Source: a virus
Direction: 5' to 3' (one strand)
Virus record (IMG/VR): IMGVR_UViG_3300049484_000195
Coordinates: 1 to 31,572 of that record
DNA: 31,572 nucleotides
The translations under genes and the position numbers were made by a program. Every line of letters begins with the position of its first letter. The first letter of the stretch is position 1. Shown here piece by piece: positions 15,791-23,379 of this stretch. The notes beneath the pieces are model-generated. The model was given only the letters and a program-made list of their open reading frames with translations. It did not search any database and was not told where the DNA came from.

Positions 15791-16592
15791 ACCTAAAATA
15801 AGTGTAATGCAGTTAACTAATAGATATGGAAACATAGATATTTTATGGGCAAACATGAAACGACAAACGATACAAGATTTCGAAATTGTACTTGTTGATG
15901 GGTTATGGAAAGAACGTGAAGATAAGGTGAAAAGATATATTAATGATCCACGTCTTAAATATGTAAGACAATCTGAAAAACGTGAAGGAGCATACACAAA
16001 TTTGGCTCATGCTGATAATGAAGGTTTCAAAAATTGTGATGGGGAACTTATCGTATGTCTTCAAGACTATCAATGGATCCCTCCAGATGGCCTTGAGAAG
16101 TATTGGTTTCATTACGAAAAAGATCCAAAGGCACTAGTAACTGGTATAGGACATCATTATGCTAATCCACGCCCAACTAATCCCAACGGTTTAATAACCG
16201 TTTTTGACGAACTATACTCTCTTAAACCTGAGGGGTTAAGTTGGGAGGACCCAAGGGTTGGTGGACAATCATTCCGAGAATGTGACCCAGTTGAGTGGGA
16301 GCTTTCTTGGGCATCAATTCCTAGAAGTGTTATTTATGATATTGGTGGCATGGATGAGCAGTTCGATTTTGAGGGGTTTGCATGGGACAATACCTACATT
16401 GCTTATAAGGCTAGGATTAATGGTTCTAAGATATATCTTGATCAAACAAATGAAGTTATGGGTTTTGATCATGATATTTGGTGGCCAAATCCTTTAAAGG
16501 TTAATAGAATTTCTCCTGCAACATATTTTCATAATAAAGTACAAAAGATGATTAATAAGGAAATTCCTCTTAAAGATAATTTTCTTGAATAA
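15771..16592 (+). CDS. Family 2-like glycosyltransferase (paralogue 2)
   Basis: A 273-residue paralogue of the preceding gene. Shared blocks are MKRQTIQDFEIVLVDG, CDGELIVCLQDYQWIPPDGL, YWFHYEKDPKALVTGIGHHY and DIGGMDEQFDFEGF. It has an extra insert near residues 125-150. Possible starts are the ATG at 15771 and the in-frame ATG at 15780. Both overlap the previous gene. Last gene of the sugar cluster; the next promoter -35 lies inside its 3' end. Confidence 0.78.
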   Translation: MLDMSNKPKISVMQLTNRYGNIDILWANMKRQTIQDFEIVLVDGLWKEREDKVKRYINDPRLKYVRQSEKREGAYTNLAHADNEGFKNCDGELIVCLQDYQWIPPDGLEKYWFHYEKDPKALVTGIGHHYANPRPTNPNGLITVFDELYSLKPEGLSWEDPRVGGQSFRECDPVEWELSWASIPRSVIYDIGGMDEQFDFEGFAWDNTYIAYKARINGSKIYLDQTNEVMGFDHDIWWPNPLKVNRISPATYFHNKVQKMINKEIPLKDNFLE

Positions 16593-16612
16593 CTTGGCTT
16601 ATGTTGTATAAT
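16585..16612 (+). promoter_or_regulatory. Promoter of cassette C (before fibre module)
   Basis: A -35 TTGAAT at 16585-16590, a 16-base spacer and a -10 TATAAT at 16607-16612. The spacer to the terminator contains a small hairpin, ACCAA (16620-16624) with TTGGT (16631-16635). Confidence 0.65.
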
Positions 16613-16639
16613 AAATCAAACCAAACCTTATTGGTCGTG

Positions 16640-16662
16640 GCGTTCGTCTGAACGCTTTTTTT
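16640..16662 (+). terminator. Intrinsic terminator-like hairpin touching the ATG
   Basis: A 6-bp stem GCGTTC (16640-16645) with GAACGC (16650-16655), a GTCT tetraloop and seven Ts (16656-16662). The next gene's ATG is at 16663, directly after the T-run, with no SD. Confidence 0.8.
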
Positions 16663-17145
16663 ATGGATGTAATAGATATTCCAACGGAAGAAGTTCAGAA
16701 AGATAAAATTTCTTTATCGCTATTAAAAGATAAACCACGTCCTAAAATTGATTATGAAGTACCTAAAGTTGAATTATCCAAAAATATACAAAAGTTTGAT
16801 AACCGTTCAAAAGTATATACGGAAAACCCTTATGCTTATAACACTGTGGCTCTCAAGAAAACGAAACCAAATGTTTCCCCGTCATCGTCAGCTTCTGAAA
16901 TGATTACTAATCCTGTTTATAACACGATTGGTAAATTTCTTGGAGTTGATACAATACATGATTGGGAAAAATATTATGATAAGGTTTATGCAATCACTGA
17001 GTGGGCTAAGGTAAAAAGTGGAGAGGGAGATATTAATAAACTTATGTCATGGATAGGAAACAAATCAAGATCTTTACCTAATATGGGAAATAAAAATATA
17101 GACAATCTTTATTTATTTGCGAGGTTATACCTAAATAAAAAATGA
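16663..17145 (+). CDS. Hypothetical protein, first gene of fibre module
   Basis: A 160-residue protein with a Lys/Pro-rich, probably disordered N-terminal 80 residues and a helical C-terminal half containing WEKYYDKVYAITEWAKVK. No family is recognised. It overlaps the fibre gene by four bases (ATGA), so it may be a fibre-attachment or assembly partner, inferred only from that coupling. The ATG lies next to the hairpin, and no SD is present. Confidence 0.65.
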   Translation: MDVIDIPTEEVQKDKISLSLLKDKPRPKIDYEVPKVELSKNIQKFDNRSKVYTENPYAYNTVALKKTKPNVSPSSSASEMITNPVYNTIGKFLGVDTIHDWEKYYDKVYAITEWAKVKSGEGDINKLMSWIGNKSRSLPNMGNKNIDNLYLFARLYLNKK

Positions 17146-19295
17146 ATTTTCAAGATATGATCAGAGAGTCGTATGACGACCTCTCAAAATCACTTAAAAC
17201 AACAATTGTATCTGGTACAATAACAGCATCTTCTCAAGTTACTGTTACACCTCAACAAGCATGGCCAGATCCTAAGGCTTATATAGGACTTGTTACTGTT
17301 ACTGGAAACTTATCAGCAAGTCTTGGGGGTAATATAACCTTAAATCCATCTCCTAGTTTTATTGGAATAGTAACTGTAGCAAATCCTGGAGGATCTAGCG
17401 GAAACATAACAATCGATTCAGGAACGATAACAACTATTACAAATCCTGTGGGTATTAAGGGAAACCTTACTCTTTCAGATCCTAAGGGATTTATTGGACT
17501 AGTTACGGTTGTAGGTTCGCTGTCTGCTGCAGCTGGAAACATTACACTTGACCCTGGTTCAAAAACTGGAATTGTTGGGAATGTCACCATATCCGACAGT
17601 AAAGGATTTATTGGATTGGTTTCTGTTGGTGGTGGAGTATTAAATACTGTTGCAGCAGTAACAGATATAACAAATCCTATTGCTATTAAGGGAAATCTTA
17701 CCCTATCTGATTCAAAGACATTTGTTGGTCTTGTTTCTGCTAGAGCTCAGGTGTGGGGTAATACTGCAGGAGATGGATCTGGAACATGGAAAGCTTTACT
17801 TACTGATGGTGATGGAAATCTTCAAGTTGATGTAGCTAATGGAGTTGGAATTTCTGGAAATATAACGATAACAGATTCAAAGGGCTATATAGGTCTTGTA
17901 ACTGTAACTCAAGCTAGTTCAGCAAGAACGATTACTGGCAATTTAACTTTATCTGATTCAAAAACTTATATAGGACTTACAACAACAACTCTTGCTGGAG
18001 CATGGGCTGATCCTAAAACTTATATTGGTTTAGTTACTATAACTGGTTCTTTATCTGCTGCAGCTGGAAATATTACTCTTGATCCAGGAAGCAGAACTGG
18101 CATAGTGGGCAATTTAACATTAAGTGATCCAAAAGGATTTATCGGCTTGGTCACTATAGTAGGTTCCTTATCTGCAGCAGCAGGTAATATTACGTTGGAT
18201 CCTGGTTCTAGGACTGGAATTGTAGGTAATATAACAATAAGTGATTCTAAAAGTTTTATAGGACTTGTTACTTTAGGTGGTGGTACAGCTTGGATTGATC
18301 CTAATACATATATTGGTTTAGTTACTGCAACAATGGCAGGGTCTGTTAATACTGGTATGACCACTATTTTCCCAGGTCCAAATTATATTGGACTTGTAAC
18401 TGTTGATATAGGATCTGCTAATTCTATTGCTATTAAAGGAAATGTAACTTTGTCTGATCCAAAAGGGTATATAGGTCTTGTTTCTGTGGCACAACCTCTT
18501 TCAACTACCTTTTCAGGTAATGTAACACTTGACGCTGGTTCTAAAACACAAATAGCTGGCAATGTCACGATATCGGATTCAAAGACATATATTGGTCTTG
18601 TTACTGTTACCTTAGATAATAGTCGTGGAGTAGGTTTCGTTGGTAATTTGACCCTTGATCCAGGCTCAAAAACACAGATAGTTGGCAATGTTACTATTTC
18701 TGACTCTAAAGGTTACATAGGTCTTGTAACTGTAACTCAAGCCAGTACCACAAGATCACTTGTTGGTAATGTAACACTTTCTGATGCTAAGACATATATT
18801 GGACTTGTTACTGTAACTCAGGCTAGTACATCAAGGTCACTTCTAGGAAATCTTACACTTTCAGATGCTAAAACATATATTGGTCTAACAACAACGACAC
18901 TAGGAATAGGTACGACATTTATTGGACTTGTAACAGCAAATACAATAAATACAGGAACAAATAAAACATTAGTAATTATGTCTTTTGGACTTGGTAATAA
19001 TTCTTTAGCAACGGTGGCGGTTCCTACAAGTGCTCAGAGAATAAAGGTAACAAATTTACTTCTTGGATCAAATATTACTACAGAAATAGCAATTAAGTCT
19101 GGTGTTACTTATTTAACAGGAAATGCAACTCTTGGTGTTACTTTATTCCCTGGTGGTGGATTTGAATTGCCTGGTTCTCCAGATTCTCCATCATGGATTG
19201 GACTTCCGTCTGGTGCATTAGTAGTTGAAAAAAGAGATCCAGGTGGTACGACTTCTAAGATAGGTGGACATGCGATTTATTTTGATGAAACATAA
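17142..19295 (+). CDS. Repeat-rich tail fibre or surface fibre protein
   Basis: A 717-residue protein built mostly of short beta-type repeats. I count 18 copies of a [FY][IV]GL-type motif (YIGLVTV and variants) and 19 GN-[ILV]-T motifs, in alternating blocks such as GNVTISDSKGFIGLVSV. This periodicity suggests a beta-helix or stacked beta-sandwich shaft of an elongated fibre. The last 110 or so residues are different, beginning near NKTLVIMSFGLGNN and ending GGHAIYFDET, and look like a compact beta-sandwich tip. Every repeat offers Asn-x-Thr, a possible sugar attachment sequon, next to a glycosyltransferase cluster. Receptor binding is plausible but unproven. Confidence 0.78.
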   Translation: MNFQDMIRESYDDLSKSLKTTIVSGTITASSQVTVTPQQAWPDPKAYIGLVTVTGNLSASLGGNITLNPSPSFIGIVTVANPGGSSGNITIDSGTITTITNPVGIKGNLTLSDPKGFIGLVTVVGSLSAAAGNITLDPGSKTGIVGNVTISDSKGFIGLVSVGGGVLNTVAAVTDITNPIAIKGNLTLSDSKTFVGLVSARAQVWGNTAGDGSGTWKALLTDGDGNLQVDVANGVGISGNITITDSKGYIGLVTVTQASSARTITGNLTLSDSKTYIGLTTTTLAGAWADPKTYIGLVTITGSLSAAAGNITLDPGSRTGIVGNLTLSDPKGFIGLVTIVGSLSAAAGNITLDPGSRTGIVGNITISDSKSFIGLVTLGGGTAWIDPNTYIGLVTATMAGSVNTGMTTIFPGPNYIGLVTVDIGSANSIAIKGNVTLSDPKGYIGLVSVAQPLSTTFSGNVTLDAGSKTQIAGNVTISDSKTYIGLVTVTLDNSRGVGFVGNLTLDPGSKTQIVGNVTISDSKGYIGLVTVTQASTTRSLVGNVTLSDAKTYIGLVTVTQASTSRSLLGNLTLSDAKTYIGLTTTTLGIGTTFIGLVTANTINTGTNKTLVIMSFGLGNNSLATVAVPTSAQRIKVTNLLLGSNITTEIAIKSGVTYLTGNATLGVTLFPGGGFELPGSPDSPSWIGLPSGALVVEKRDPGGTTSKIGGHAIYFDET
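17271..18900 (+). repeat. Degenerate tandem repeats inside the fibre gene
   Basis: The coding DNA repeats the theme of a GGAAAT/GGTAAT block, a TCTGAT/GATCC block and a TATATTGGTCTTGTTACTGT-like block many times, with diverged third positions. Near-identical longer copies encode GSLSAAAGNITLDPGS (three copies around 17.51, 18.04 and 18.16 kb). Such sequence is prone to copy-number change by recombination. Divergence of synonymous positions argues the copies are old or under protein-level selection. Confidence 0.75.
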
Positions 19296-19300
19296 TATGT

Positions 19301-20428
19301 ATGAAGAAAATACTTGTAATAATGGGTTCACACCCCAACGGAAGCCAATATTTTGATTGGACACGTAAAGATTGTGAGATATGGTTATTTAACGAAGCTC
19401 CAAGTGACCCGAAATACAAAAGATGTGACGTATCGTTTCAGTTACACCACGAAGCCATATGGAAAAGTCCAAAAAATAGAAGTGACGAAAAACACTATGA
19501 ATGGCTAAAGTCAGGTAAAACCCCCTTAATTTATATGCAGGATAAGTTCAAGGATGTTCCACGTTCAGTCAAATATCCCCTTAAAGATGTGTTGAATTTA
19601 ACCAAAAACATCAAACTAGCCAGTGGTAAAGATTTTAAATGTTTTACCAGTACACCAGATATAGCTTTAGCACTTGTGGCTCAAATGTGGAAGAAAGGTA
19701 AAAAGTATAAAAAAGTAGAAGTATGGGGAGTAGAACTTGAAACACAAACCGAATACAACAATCAAAGAATGGGCTTTGGATATTGGTTGGGATATTTAAC
19801 AGCATTAGGAGTAAACCTTGAAATTCACAATAACATGTTTACGTCACCGCTTTATGGTTATGAGGGAGATATAGCAATATCATCTAAAATAATCTCCGAC
19901 AGGATAGATGGTCTTAAACTAACATTAAAAGATAACTATCAAAAAGAAGCGAAAGAATTTTTAGCTTTAATTCCAGGTTTAGGACAAAAAGACATTAGTG
20001 ACGTAATTCAACGGGAATTAAATCTATTCACAGCAAGAAATGAAGAATCAATGTTTGTTTTGGGTCAAATAAAAGAAAGTCAAAGATACTTAGAAAAAGC
20101 TATGGCTATGGAAAAAGAAACCAAAGAATCGGTATTTTCTATGGGAGAGTTTGACGGCTCTAAAAGAGAATACGGAAACCAATACATAAAGGTTAGATCA
20201 CAAGCCGACACTATAAATACTAAGTTGGATTTAATTATGAAGTATTTACTTAGTCAAAGAATAAAGTCTAAGAATAGAAACAAGGCAGTTGTAGAGTTTG
20301 GTGTAAAAGTTGCGGAGTTAATGAATAAAAATTTGCTTTTAACTCATATAGTAGGTGCAATCAGAGAAAATGAACATTATTTAAGTACATCTAAATTAAG
20401 CATAGAAAGGAGTATAAATGGCAATTAG
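19301..20428 (+). CDS. Putative sugar-transferase-like phage protein
   Basis: A 375-residue protein with an N-terminal Rossmann-like region: MKKILVIMGSHPNGSQYFDW, IWLFNEAPS, FQLHHEAIW, TPLIYMQDKF. A mid segment VEVWGVELETQTEYNNQRMG is followed by MFTSPLYGYEGD. I recall this block order in phage proteins that resemble DUF115/sialyltransferase-like enzymes, but the family assignment is tentative. The C-terminal 170 or so residues are helical and may form a coiled coil. It lies among fibre genes, so it may act on the fibre or travel with the virion. Its 3' end overlaps the next gene by 11 bases. Confidence 0.6.
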   Translation: MKKILVIMGSHPNGSQYFDWTRKDCEIWLFNEAPSDPKYKRCDVSFQLHHEAIWKSPKNRSDEKHYEWLKSGKTPLIYMQDKFKDVPRSVKYPLKDVLNLTKNIKLASGKDFKCFTSTPDIALALVAQMWKKGKKYKKVEVWGVELETQTEYNNQRMGFGYWLGYLTALGVNLEIHNNMFTSPLYGYEGDIAISSKIISDRIDGLKLTLKDNYQKEAKEFLALIPGLGQKDISDVIQRELNLFTARNEESMFVLGQIKESQRYLEKAMAMEKETKESVFSMGEFDGSKREYGNQYIKVRSQADTINTKLDLIMKYLLSQRIKSKNRNKAVVEFGVKVAELMNKNLLLTHIVGAIRENEHYLSTSKLSIERSINGN

Positions 20429-22196
20429 TTGGGAGGCTTCTGGTATAAGTTCTGCAGTATCCGCAACAACTTCGGCAGATGCTGTTATTACTATTACAGC
20501 AGATACAGATTATTTGGTAGCTTTTGGTGGTGGTAAATACGCACCAACAGCTATGAACTTTGATTCTACTGGCGGTTCTCCAATTGCTATGACTGCTTCA
20601 GCAGCCCTTGATTCTACAACTGGGGCAGCGATGACTTTGTATTATCTTTCAAATGCTAGTATTCCAGCAGCAGGAACTTATACAGTTACAGGACAATTTG
20701 GTACAGCTTCAGGAGAAGCAGCAGTAGGAATTATGGCTTTTAAAGGTGCCAAAGCACAGGCCCCTGAGGCTTCGGCATTTGTTACAGTATCAAGCTCATC
20801 TGCTGGTGTACGTGATTTAGCAATTACTCCACTTACTGCAACAGCTATGTTAGCAGGTGCAGCTATGATTTTTGAAACAAGTGCTGTAGGGTATTCATTA
20901 GATTTAGCAACAGATACTACAGGTGGTCAAACTTCAAGAGGAACGATAGAAGGAAATATCAATGAATTTGATATGGCTTCTAAGTTGATGAGTAGTAGTG
21001 CAGCCAACTTTTTACGCTGGACTTATGACAGCTCATATACAGGTGATAAGTTTGTGGCAGCAGTAGTTGCTTTGGAACCTGAAGCAGGTCCTAGTGTAGT
21101 TTTAAATACACCAGGTGACTCGACTACAGTTTCAGATACTACTCCCACATTAGACTTTACAGGAACAGACGCTAATGGACATGATGTTAGATATAACGTA
21201 CAGCTTAGCACTACAGCTTTTGCGGATATTACAGTTGATGCAGTATCTAATTCTGGAGTACAAGCAGATACTTCATCTTTTAATTGGAATCACACAGTAA
21301 CAGGTTCTGGTGCAAATAGAATGTTGGTAGTTTGTTTGCAATATCGTGATGCTGGTTCTGGTGAAATAGGTGCATCTGGTGTTACTTATAACAGTGATGC
21401 TATGACCCTGATGCACAGTAAACAGGATTATTCCACTAATGCTAGTGCTTATTTAAGATCGGAAATTTGGGGTTTAGTCAATCCAGATACAGGAAGTGCT
21501 TATGCTATTGCTGTGACTTGTAATGGAGCAAATAGTCACGCCACAGGTCAAGCAATTTCATTGTTAAATGTTCAACAATCAACGACAGAAAACGCTAATG
21601 CTGATGGTTTTCAACCAACAAACGATGTTAATGATCCATCTGTAGCTCCAACTTCTACTATACCTAATTCTATTTTTATTGATTCAGTTTATTCTTTAAC
21701 TACTTACGATCAACTTACTGTTGGAACTGGACAAACAGTAATTTCTGCAAAAATGGCTCCAAATGCAGGTGGAGACGAGAGTGCTTCTTCTTACGAAATT
21801 GCTACTGCAAAAGGTGCCACCACGATGTCTTGGACAACCCCCGGAGCAGGTGCTGGAATGGATGCGTGGGTTTCATCAGCAGTTGCTTTAGCTCCAGTTG
21901 GAACATTTACTGATGTAGTTTCAGGTACGGATTTAGGATTTGCTAATCCAGATACAGGAGGAGATACAGACCCATTTAATTCAGGAGAAAATATACAATA
22001 TACAGTCCAAGACGCTTTAACTGATATGACTACTTATTATTGGAGAGTTAGAGCAATAGACCCTAATGGAGGAAATCAATATGGAGCATGGACTACGGCG
22101 TATAGTTTTAACTTAAACACTGGAGGAGAACCACCTCCTACTGCTGGATCAGCAAATGCTTATATAACTACTAATCCATTTTTTTGGGGACCATAA
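20418..22196 (+). CDS. Multi-domain beta-sandwich virion protein with nested insertion
   Basis: A 592-residue surface-type protein, with an SD (aaaggag) before the ATG at 20418. Residues 1 to about 222 form a beta-sandwich domain ending AVVALEP. Residues of about 225-268 begin an Ig/FN3-like domain (DTTPTLDFTGTDANGHDVRY). That domain resumes only at about residue 495 (GTFTDVVSGTDLGF through YYWRVRAIDPNGGNQYGAW). Between them sits a second copy of the N-terminal type of sandwich, ending SSAVALAPV. So one domain is nested in another. The short C-terminus reads TNPFFWGP. Likely an accessory fibre or capsid spike; carbohydrate binding is possible. Confidence 0.7.
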   Translation: MAISWEASGISSAVSATTSADAVITITADTDYLVAFGGGKYAPTAMNFDSTGGSPIAMTASAALDSTTGAAMTLYYLSNASIPAAGTYTVTGQFGTASGEAAVGIMAFKGAKAQAPEASAFVTVSSSSAGVRDLAITPLTATAMLAGAAMIFETSAVGYSLDLATDTTGGQTSRGTIEGNINEFDMASKLMSSSAANFLRWTYDSSYTGDKFVAAVVALEPEAGPSVVLNTPGDSTTVSDTTPTLDFTGTDANGHDVRYNVQLSTTAFADITVDAVSNSGVQADTSSFNWNHTVTGSGANRMLVVCLQYRDAGSGEIGASGVTYNSDAMTLMHSKQDYSTNASAYLRSEIWGLVNPDTGSAYAIAVTCNGANSHATGQAISLLNVQQSTTENANADGFQPTNDVNDPSVAPTSTIPNSIFIDSVYSLTTYDQLTVGTGQTVISAKMAPNAGGDESASSYEIATAKGATTMSWTTPGAGAGMDAWVSSAVALAPVGTFTDVVSGTDLGFANPDTGGDTDPFNSGENIQYTVQDALTDMTTYYWRVRAIDPNGGNQYGAWTTAYSFNLNTGGEPPPTAGSANAYITTNPFFWGP

Positions 22197-22201
22197 ATTT
22201 G

Positions 22202-22231
22202 TTGATAATCTATTGTTAAATAAGATATAAT
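22202..22231 (+). promoter_or_regulatory. Promoter of cassette D
   Basis: A -35 TTGATA at 22202-22207, an 18-base spacer and a -10 TATAAT at 22226-22231. Downstream the spacer holds tttcaagttta, resembling the spacers of cassettes B, E and F. Confidence 0.65.
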
Positions 22232-22256
22232 TATTCAGTTTCAAGTTTACAACTAG

Positions 22257-22279
22257 AGACACATTTGTGTCTTTTTTTT
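22257..22279 (+). terminator. Intrinsic terminator-like hairpin upstream of an SD
   Basis: A 6-bp stem AGACAC (22257-22262) with GTGTCT (22267-22272), an ATTT loop and an eight-T run (22272-22279). Unlike the other five cassettes, an SD (aaaggaggtg, 22286-22295) lies between the T-run and the ATG at 22303. Confidence 0.75.
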
Positions 22280-22302
22280 GTGAAGAAAGGAGGTGAATAT
22301 AT

Positions 22303-22665
22303 ATGGCTATTAATTATGATCTAGCTTCAGAAGGTGGAATGAAAGTCTATGGTGATGGCGGTGAAGATACCGTTGGAGTTGTGCATTTCAAAAGTGCAGC
22401 TACTACTATTCCTGGACTTACAATTTCAAAATCAGTTAATGGATCTCCGACTATTGCAGCTCTTAGAGTTGCGGGTACATCGGCAGCTTCTGCAGCGGTT
22501 ATTGGATTTGGTGGAGGATTTATATCAGTAACATCAATTCTTGGTATCGCGGCAACAGGAGCAGGTATTGGATTTGACTATGTTCTTCCAGTAGAAATAA
22601 ATGGAGTACAACGAGGTATACCTTTAACCAGCTTGATAAGTTTACCAGGAGCAGCAACTTTCTAA
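22303..22665 (+). CDS. Small Gly/Ala-rich virion protein
   Basis: A 120-residue protein with a strong SD and the composition of a small beta-sandwich: rich in Gly, Ala, Ser, Thr, Ile and Val, with few charges. Segments GVVHFKSAATTIPGLTISKS and GIGFDYVLPVEINGVQRGIP alternate strand and turn. It may be a decoration protein or small fibre component. It lies before the head-tail adaptor in its own transcription unit. No family is recognised. Confidence 0.68.
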   Translation: MAINYDLASEGGMKVYGDGGEDTVGVVHFKSAATTIPGLTISKSVNGSPTIAALRVAGTSAASAAVIGFGGGFISVTSILGIAATGAGIGFDYVLPVEINGVQRGIPLTSLISLPGAATF

Positions 22666-22701
22666 AATGTGCTGACCTCCAGGTCATAAATAGCATATTT
22701 T
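22664..22701 (+). promoter_or_regulatory. Intergenic hairpin before the adaptor gene
   Basis: AAAATGTGCT (22664-22673) pairs with AGCATATTTT (22692-22701) with one G-U pair, and an inner helix GACCT (22674-22678) pairs with AGGTC (22681-22685); a six-base bulge separates them. The 3' T-run is short (4), so this may be a weak terminator or an RNA-processing or stability element. The adaptor ATG is at 22706, with no SD. Confidence 0.55.
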
Positions 22702-22705
22702 AGAT

Positions 22706-23374
22706 ATGAGTTGGACATTACAAGATGTACAAAATCAAATAGCAAGCGAGATAGATCAATCTGAATCTATTATCGAAGGTGATACTGATTGGAATATTCG
22801 TCTTAATGCTATTAATCGTGCTTTGATTGATTACAAGGATTCTAATGATTGGGAATCTTTAAAAGTGGTGTTTGATGGAGTAATAAGCACTTCCACAGGA
22901 AATGCTTCATTAGTGTTACCAGCAGATTTCAATAAATTGGATAGTTATCCGAGAATAGTTTGGGATGGAACAACAATGGATGAGTTTCCTGCGGTTGATC
23001 CCTCAAAGAATACTTTTTATACAAGTTCGGATAAGTATGTAAATATATTGGAAAATAAGACCATGTATATTCATTCTAGTGGATTGGTATCTGGTGCATC
23101 CGTACAGTTTACTTACTACAAATCACCACAATCCTTAGCATCTGCAACAGATGTAATTATTGTTAATGATCCAACTTATTTGGTACAAAGATCTCTTTAC
23201 TATATTTACAAGAGTAGAGAAGATGCCAGATTCCCAGAAGCTAAAATAGAAGCAGATAGAATACTTGGAAGAATGATGGAAAATGAAAACTCAATGGGGT
23301 TTGCTTATTTAGATAGAAACATTTCAAGTTATAACAATGAAAGAAGTAAATTTAGAATAGGTAGAGATGGTTAA
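22706..23374 (+). CDS. Head-tail adaptor protein (podovirus gp11/P22 gp4-like)
   Basis: A 222-residue protein with the adaptor pattern: an N-terminal helical part (LQDVQNQIASEID, then INRALIDYKDSNDWESLK at about residues 34-51), a central beta region (SLVLPADFNKLDSYPRI) and a C-terminal helical part (YLVQRSLYYIYKS with KIEADRILGRMMENE). This matches ring adaptors linking portal to tail nozzle in short-tailed phages. The nozzle gene follows after five bases. The ATG lies next to the upstream hairpin, with no SD. Confidence 0.75.
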   Translation: MSWTLQDVQNQIASEIDQSESIIEGDTDWNIRLNAINRALIDYKDSNDWESLKVVFDGVISTSTGNASLVLPADFNKLDSYPRIVWDGTTMDEFPAVDPSKNTFYTSSDKYVNILENKTMYIHSSGLVSGASVQFTYYKSPQSLASATDVIIVNDPTYLVQRSLYYIYKSREDARFPEAKIEADRILGRMMENENSMGFAYLDRNISSYNNERSKFRIGRDG

Positions 23375-23379
23375 ACAAT

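Noticed and set aside
17279-18688. Three long open frames on the - strand (17279-17590, 18020-18364, 18383-18688)
   Set aside because: They mirror the repeats of the fibre gene; their Pro/Val/Thr-rich repetitive products are artefacts of reading the repeat on the other strand, with no SD or separate promoter.
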